This document shows, one piece after another, positions 14,692-18,662 of a stretch of 18,662 nucleotides of DNA (position 1 is its first letter; each line of letters starts with the position of its first letter). This stretch comes from JBFKQC01 sp041627895 (GTDB lineage Bacteria; Pseudomonadota; Alphaproteobacteria; Rhodobacterales; Rhodobacteraceae), in the NCBI GenBank assembly GCA_041627895.1, contig JBFKQC010000076.1, forward strand, positions 1 through 18,662, given 5' to 3'. The position numbers and the translations under genes are program-made. The notes beneath the pieces are model-generated. The model was not told where the DNA came from. It was given only the letters and a program-made list of their open reading frames with translations, and searched no databases.

Positions 14692-15162
14692 ATGCGCCTG
14701 CACATCTGCGCGGTGGGCCGCCTGCGGGCGGGGCCCGAGCGCGCGCTGATCGACGACTACCTGACACGGCTCGACCGGACGGGCCGCGGGCTGGGGCTGG
14801 GCCCCGCCGCGGTGCACGAGGTCGAGGCAAGGCGCGGCGGCGGCATGGCCGCCGAGGCCGCGTTGCTGCGCCGCGCGATGCCGGCGGGCGCGCGGGTCGC
14901 CGCGCTGGACGAGCGCGGCAGGGCGCTGTCCTCGACCGATTTCGCCGACCTGCTGGCGCGCTGGCGCGACGACGGCGCGCAGGACGCGGCGTTTCTGATC
15001 GGCGGCGCGGACGGGCTGGACCCGGACCTGCGCGCCGGGGCCGACATTGCGGTCTCGTTCGGGGCGATGGTCTGGCCGCACATGCTGGCCCGCGTGATGC
15101 TGGCCGAGCAGCTGTACCGCGCCGCCTCGATCCTGGCGGGCAGCCCGTATCACCGCGCGTGA
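14692..15162 (+). CDS. rlmH: 23S rRNA pseudouridine-1915 N3-methyltransferase RlmH
   Basis: RlmH is a small SPOUT-class methyltransferase that modifies pseudouridine 1915 in helix 69 of the 23S rRNA, using SAM. The 156-residue product starts MRLHICAVGRLRAGPERALI and has the SAM-binding knot sequence FLIGGADGL. The diagnostic C-terminus runs SFGAMVWPHMLARVMLAEQL, then SPYHRA. Length is normal. The Shine-Dalgarno is weak and the start lies 13 bases after rsfS, suggesting coupling. Confidence 0.96.
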   Translation: MRLHICAVGRLRAGPERALIDDYLTRLDRTGRGLGLGPAAVHEVEARRGGGMAAEAALLRRAMPAGARVAALDERGRALSSTDFADLLARWRDDGAQDAAFLIGGADGLDPDLRAGADIAVSFGAMVWPHMLARVMLAEQLYRAASILAGSPYHRA

Positions 15163-15189
15163 TGCGCCGCCGGCAGGGCCCCGGCACGG

Positions 15190-15214
15190 CGCGCGAACCG
15201 GTTGGGTTCGCGCG
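15190..15214 (+). terminator. Strong stem-loop between rlmH and gpmI
   Basis: CGCGCGAACC at 15190-15199 pairs perfectly over 10 bp with GGTTCGCGCG at 15205-15214 around a 5-base loop. It lies 27 bases after rlmH and 42 before gpmI. No T tract follows, so it could be a terminator, an attenuating structure, or an mRNA processing/stability element for gpmI. Confidence 0.45.
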
Positions 15215-15256
15215 GAAACCCGTGTAAGAGACCCGGAAAACACCCGAGGCAAGACC

Positions 15257-16777
15257 ATGCGCGCCATCAAGCCCGTCGTCCTGTGCATCCTCGATGGCTG
15301 GGGCCACCGCGAGGATTCCGACGCCAATGCCGTGGCGCTTGCCGGGACGCCGAATTTCGACCGGCTGATCGCCACCTGTCCGAACGCGTTCCTGACCACC
15401 TACGGGCCGGATGTCGGCCTGCCCACCGGGCAGATGGGCAATTCCGAGGTCGGGCACACCAATATCGGCGCGGGCCGCGTGGTGGCGATGGATCTCGGCC
15501 AGATCGACCTGGCGATCGAGGATGGCAGCTTTTTCCGGAACCCGGCGATTCTGGATTTCGCCGACCGGCTGAAGGCGTCGGGCGGCGCCGCGCACCTGAT
15601 CGGGCTGGCCTCGCCCGGCGGCGTGCACAGCCACCAGAACCATATCGCCGCAGCCGCGAAGGCGCTGACCGACCGCGGCGTGCCGGTTGTGATCCACCTG
15701 ATCACCGACGGCCGCGACGTGCCGCCCGCCTCGGCCCACGGCCAGGTCATGCGGCTGATGCATGCGCTGCCCCAGGGCGTCCGGTACGGCTCGGTCATGG
15801 GGCGGTACTACGCGATGGACCGCGACAACCGCTGGGACCGGGTGCAAAAGGCCTTCGACGCCGCGGTGCGCGGCAGGGGCGATGTCGCGCACGATCCCGA
15901 AAGCGCGACCGAGACCGCCTATGACCTCGACCAGACCGACGAGTTCATCACGCCCTGGGTGATCGAGGGATACACGGGCATGAAGGACGGCGACGGCGTC
16001 TTTGCGATCAATTTCCGTGCCGACCGGATGCGCGAGATCCTGGCCGCGATCGGCGATCCGGGCTTTGACGCCTTCGACGTCGCCGGCCGCCCGAACCTGG
16101 CCGCGATGCTGGGCATGGCGGAGTATTCCGATCAGCACAACGAATACATGGACGCGGTGTTTCCCAAACGCGCCATAGTCAACACGCTGGGCTCGTGGGT
16201 CGCGCAGAAGGGGCTTCGCCAGTTCCGCCTGGCCGAGACCGAGAAATACCCGCACGTCACCTTCTTCCTGAACGGCGGCAGAGAGGCGCCCGAGGCGGGC
16301 GAGGACCGCTACATGGCGCCGTCGCCGAAGGTGGCGACCTATGACCTGCAGCCGGAAATGTCGGCACCCGAGGTCAGCGGCAAGCTGGTCGAGGCGATCG
16401 CGGCCGGATACGACCTGATCGTCGTGAACTACGCCAATCCCGACATGGTCGGCCATACCGGCGACCTCGATGCCGCGATCACCGCGTGCGAAACGGTGGA
16501 CGCCGGCCTGGGCCTGGCGCTCGCGGCACTGGAAACGGCAGGGGGCGCGATGATCGTCACCGCCGATCACGGCAAGTGCGAAACCATGGTCGACCCGGAA
16601 ACCGGCGGGCCGCACACCGCGCACACCACAAACCCGGTGCGCGTGGCAATTGCCGGCGCGCCCGCCGGGGCGACCCTGCGCGACGGCCGGCTTGCCGATC
16701 TGGCGCCCACGGTGCTCGATCTCATGGGCCTGCCGAAGCCGCCCGAGATGACCGGCGCAAGCCTGATCCGGCGATGA
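15257..16777 (+). CDS. gpmI: 2,3-bisphosphoglycerate-independent phosphoglycerate mutase
   Basis: GpmI interconverts 3- and 2-phosphoglycerate with two metal ions and a phosphoserine intermediate. The 506-residue product is full length. It has metal ligand D13 in LCILDGWGHRED and nucleophile S63 in PTGQMGNSEVGHTNIGAGR. The substrate-binding LASPGGVHSHQNH and ITDGRDVPP follow, with later metal ligands in VNYANPDMVGHTGD and VTADHGKCE. ATG at 15257 follows GAGGC. Its stop overlaps the start of the next gene as ATGA. Confidence 0.97.
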   Translation: MRAIKPVVLCILDGWGHREDSDANAVALAGTPNFDRLIATCPNAFLTTYGPDVGLPTGQMGNSEVGHTNIGAGRVVAMDLGQIDLAIEDGSFFRNPAILDFADRLKASGGAAHLIGLASPGGVHSHQNHIAAAAKALTDRGVPVVIHLITDGRDVPPASAHGQVMRLMHALPQGVRYGSVMGRYYAMDRDNRWDRVQKAFDAAVRGRGDVAHDPESATETAYDLDQTDEFITPWVIEGYTGMKDGDGVFAINFRADRMREILAAIGDPGFDAFDVAGRPNLAAMLGMAEYSDQHNEYMDAVFPKRAIVNTLGSWVAQKGLRQFRLAETEKYPHVTFFLNGGREAPEAGEDRYMAPSPKVATYDLQPEMSAPEVSGKLVEAIAAGYDLIVVNYANPDMVGHTGDLDAAITACETVDAGLGLALAALETAGGAMIVTADHGKCETMVDPETGGPHTAHTTNPVRVAIAGAPAGATLRDGRLADLAPTVLDLMGLPKPPEMTGASLIRR

Positions 16778-17889
16778 TCCGCGCTGCGCTTCTGTCGCTG
16801 GCCCTCGCCGCGCCCGCGCTGGCGCAGGAGGACCCGGCGCTGATCGCCAAACGCGCGGCCGGCCAGCTCGAGGCGGCGCAGAACGCGCTTTCCGCCGCCG
16901 AGCGTGCCGGCGACCGGGTGCAGGCCTTGACCCAGACGATCCGCGCCTACGAGACCGGCCTGACCGCGCTGCGCGAGGGGCTGCGCCGCGCCGCGATCCG
17001 CGAGGCGGCCATGCGGCGCCGGTTCGAGACGGAACGCGCCCGCGTCGCCCGCCTGCTGGGCGCGCTGCAGTCGATCGAGACCTCGCCCACGCCGCTGCTG
17101 CTGCTGCACCCGTCGGGGCCGGTCGGCACCGCGCGGTCCGGCATGATCGTCAGCGACATCACGCCGGCGCTGCAGCGCCAGGCCGACGCGCTGCGCGTCG
17201 AGCTCGAGGAAATCGCGCTGCTGCGCGCGCTGCAGGAAAGCGCCGCCGCGACGCTGGAAGAGGGGCTTGCCGGCGTGCAGCAGGCGCGGACCGCACTCAG
17301 CCAGGCGATCTCGAACCGCACCGACCTGCCGCAGCGCTTTCTCGCCGACCCCGCGGCGCTGACCCGGCTGATCGACAGCGCCGAGACGCTGCAAAGCTTT
17401 GCCGCGGGGCTTGCCGATCTGGAGGTCGCCGGCGACGATGCGCCGCTGCATATCGGCCAGGCGCGCGGCACGCTGCCCCTGCCGGTGCCGGGCACGGTTC
17501 TGCGCCGCGCCGGCGAGGCCGACGCCGCCGGCATTGCGCGCCCCGGCCTGGTGATCGCCACGGAACCGCGCGCGCTGGTCACGACCCCCTGGTCCGCGAC
17601 GATCCGCTACCGCGGCCCGCTTCTGGACTACGGAAATGTGATGGTGCTCGAGCCCGGCGACGGGTATCTTCTGGTTCTGGCGGGACTCGATCAGGTCTAT
17701 GGTGCCACCGGCGAGGTCTTGCCCGCAGGCACACCTGTCGGGTTAATGGGCGGCGCCGCACCCGATGCGGGCCGGATCCTGGCCGAAGCCGCCGACGGCG
17801 GGGGCGTAAAAAGGACAGAAACGCTCTATATGGAGCTGAGGCAGGGCGAATTGCCGGTAGACCCCGGCATATGGTTCGCCTTCGAATGA
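16774..17889 (+). CDS. EnvC-like murein hydrolase activator
   Basis: The 371-residue product starts with a clear signal peptide, MIRAALLSLALAAPALAQ, so it should be periplasmic. A long coiled-coil region (about residues 20-225, rich in Ala/Leu/Glu/Arg) precedes a C-terminal LytM/M23-like domain (about 230-371) with RGPLLDYGNVMVLEPGDGYL and ETLYMELRQGELPVDPGIW. The zinc ligands of active M23 peptidases (HxxxD and HxH) are absent, as in EnvC, which activates amidases instead of cutting peptidoglycan. The ATGA overlap with gpmI and 14-base gap to ctpA suggest one operon. Confidence 0.88.
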   Translation: MIRAALLSLALAAPALAQEDPALIAKRAAGQLEAAQNALSAAERAGDRVQALTQTIRAYETGLTALREGLRRAAIREAAMRRRFETERARVARLLGALQSIETSPTPLLLLHPSGPVGTARSGMIVSDITPALQRQADALRVELEEIALLRALQESAAATLEEGLAGVQQARTALSQAISNRTDLPQRFLADPAALTRLIDSAETLQSFAAGLADLEVAGDDAPLHIGQARGTLPLPVPGTVLRRAGEADAAGIARPGLVIATEPRALVTTPWSATIRYRGPLLDYGNVMVLEPGDGYLLVLAGLDQVYGATGEVLPAGTPVGLMGGAAPDAGRILAEAADGGGVKRTETLYMELRQGELPVDPGIWFAFE

Positions 17890-17903
17890 GGTAAGAGGAC
17901 GCG

Positions 17904-18662
17904 ATGAGAAAGTTTGTGATGGCGGCGCTCGCCGGTACCGTGGCTGGCGCGATTGCCACGACCCAGATCGCCGGGCCGCTGCTGGCACAGGAGGGCGAGC
18001 GCAAGACATCCGTCTACGAGCAGCTCGATCTGTTTGGCGACATTTTCGAGCGCATCCGCGCGCAGTATGTCGAAGAGGTCGACGAGGCCGAACTGATCGA
18101 GGCGGCGATCAACGGCATGCTGACCTCGCTCGACCCGCATTCCAGCTATCTGTCGCCGAAGGATGCCAGCGACATGCGGGTCCAGACCCGCGGCGAATTC
18201 GGCGGGCTCGGCATCGAGGTCACGCAGGAGGAAGGCTTCGTCAAGGTGGTCTCGCCGATCGACGATACGCCCGCGGACGAGGCCGGGATCGAGGCCGGCG
18301 ACTTCATCACCCATGTCGACGGCGAATCGGTGCTGGGCCTGACGCTGGACGAGGCGGTCGAGATGATGCGCGGGCCGGTCGGCAGCGAGATCATCATCAC
18401 CGTGGTGCGCGACGGCATCGACGAACCGTTCGACGTCTCGATCATCCGCGACACGATCAAGCTGACCGCGGTGCGCACCCGGATCGAGGGCAACACCGTC
18501 GTGCTGCGGGTGACCACCTTCAACGACCAGACCTTCCCGAACCTCAGCGAAGGCATCGACCAGAAGATCGCCGAGCTTGGCGGGCTGGAAAACGTCGCGG
18601 GCTTCGTGCTGGATCTGCGCAACAACCCCGGCGGCCTGCTGACCCAGGCGATCAAGGTGTCG
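17904..18662 (+). CDS. ctpA: S41-family C-terminal processing peptidase, 3' truncated by window
   Basis: The frame is open to the window end (253 codons). It begins with a signal peptide, RKFVMAALAGTVAGAIATTQ, so the enzyme is periplasmic. Next come the S41 N-terminal region with MLTSLDPHSSYLSPKDASDM, a PDZ domain (about residues 85-165, with GGLGIEVTQEEGFVKVVSP), and the start of the protease core with FVLDLRNNPGGLL. The catalytic Ser/Lys lie beyond the window. CtpA-type proteases trim or degrade envelope proteins, including peptidoglycan enzymes in other bacteria. ATG at 17904 follows AGAGGA and lies 14 bases after the envC-like gene. Confidence 0.95.
   Translation, partial: MRKFVMAALAGTVAGAIATTQIAGPLLAQEGERKTSVYEQLDLFGDIFERIRAQYVEEVDEAELIEAAINGMLTSLDPHSSYLSPKDASDMRVQTRGEFGGLGIEVTQEEGFVKVVSPIDDTPADEAGIEAGDFITHVDGESVLGLTLDEAVEMMRGPVGSEIIITVVRDGIDEPFDVSIIRDTIKLTAVRTRIEGNTVVLRVTTFNDQTFPNLSEGIDQKIAELGGLENVAGFVLDLRNNPGGLLTQAIKVS

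Noticed and set aside
14618..16624. 668-codon minus-strand ORF opposite rlmH and gpmI
   Set aside because: Shadow frame; both plus-strand genes are unmistakable.
1..18662. CRISPR arrays, rRNA genes, tandem repeats
   Set aside because: No regularly spaced repeats and no rRNA-like conserved segments were seen on either strand.

Overview
The window is GC-rich DNA that looks like an alphaproteobacterium of the Rhodobacterales/Rhodobacteraceae type. The reasons are codon bias toward G/C third positions, the rsfS-rlmH-gpmI-envC-ctpA order, the split leuC/leuD/leuB arrangement and the style of the conserved hypothetical proteins. No rRNA or CRISPR array was seen. Most of the window is core chromosome; the accessory part is roughly 1-3060.

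Region 1 (1-3136, accessory). The left edge holds the first codons of an IS3-family orfA on the minus strand. Next comes a lacI-type repressor gene with a LacI-family palindromic operator upstream but no sugar genes beside it. It is followed by an ORF whose N-terminal two thirds is a SAM methyltransferase and whose last ~30 residues look like the C-terminal tail of a tyrosine recombinase, including the putative nucleophile Tyr. Ending tail-to-tail with it, with zero spacing, is a less GC-rich minus-strand gene for an Abi/HEPN-type protein (R-N-x5-H motif), a candidate anti-phage ribonuclease. The tract ends at a tRNA-Pro(CGG) gene whose 3' end faces it. This looks like the remains of a tRNA-targeted island.

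Region 2 (3194-11769, minus strand except one gene). It carries an EamA/DMT transporter, leuB, a LysR regulator divergent from a plus-strand NAD(P)-binding epimerase-like gene, an apparently decaying EEP-fold protein, a conserved membrane protein, leuD and leuC. LeuC and LeuD form isopropylmalate isomerase and LeuB is the next enzyme of leucine synthesis. A 28-codon ORF ending in a rare CTA Leu codon, followed by two mutually exclusive pairings, precedes leuC and is a candidate leader.

Region 3 (11803-14094). yihY (inner-membrane protein) and an MscS-type mechanosensitive channel are divergently transcribed.

Region 4 (14171-18662, plus strand). A plausible sigma70-type promoter precedes a 19-codon ORF that overlaps rsfS by ATGA. 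Then come rlmH, a strong stem-loop, gpmI, an envC-like gene overlapping gpmI by ATGA, and a ctpA-type S41 protease cut by the window end. This block links ribosome silencing and maturation, glycolysis and cell-wall hydrolase control.
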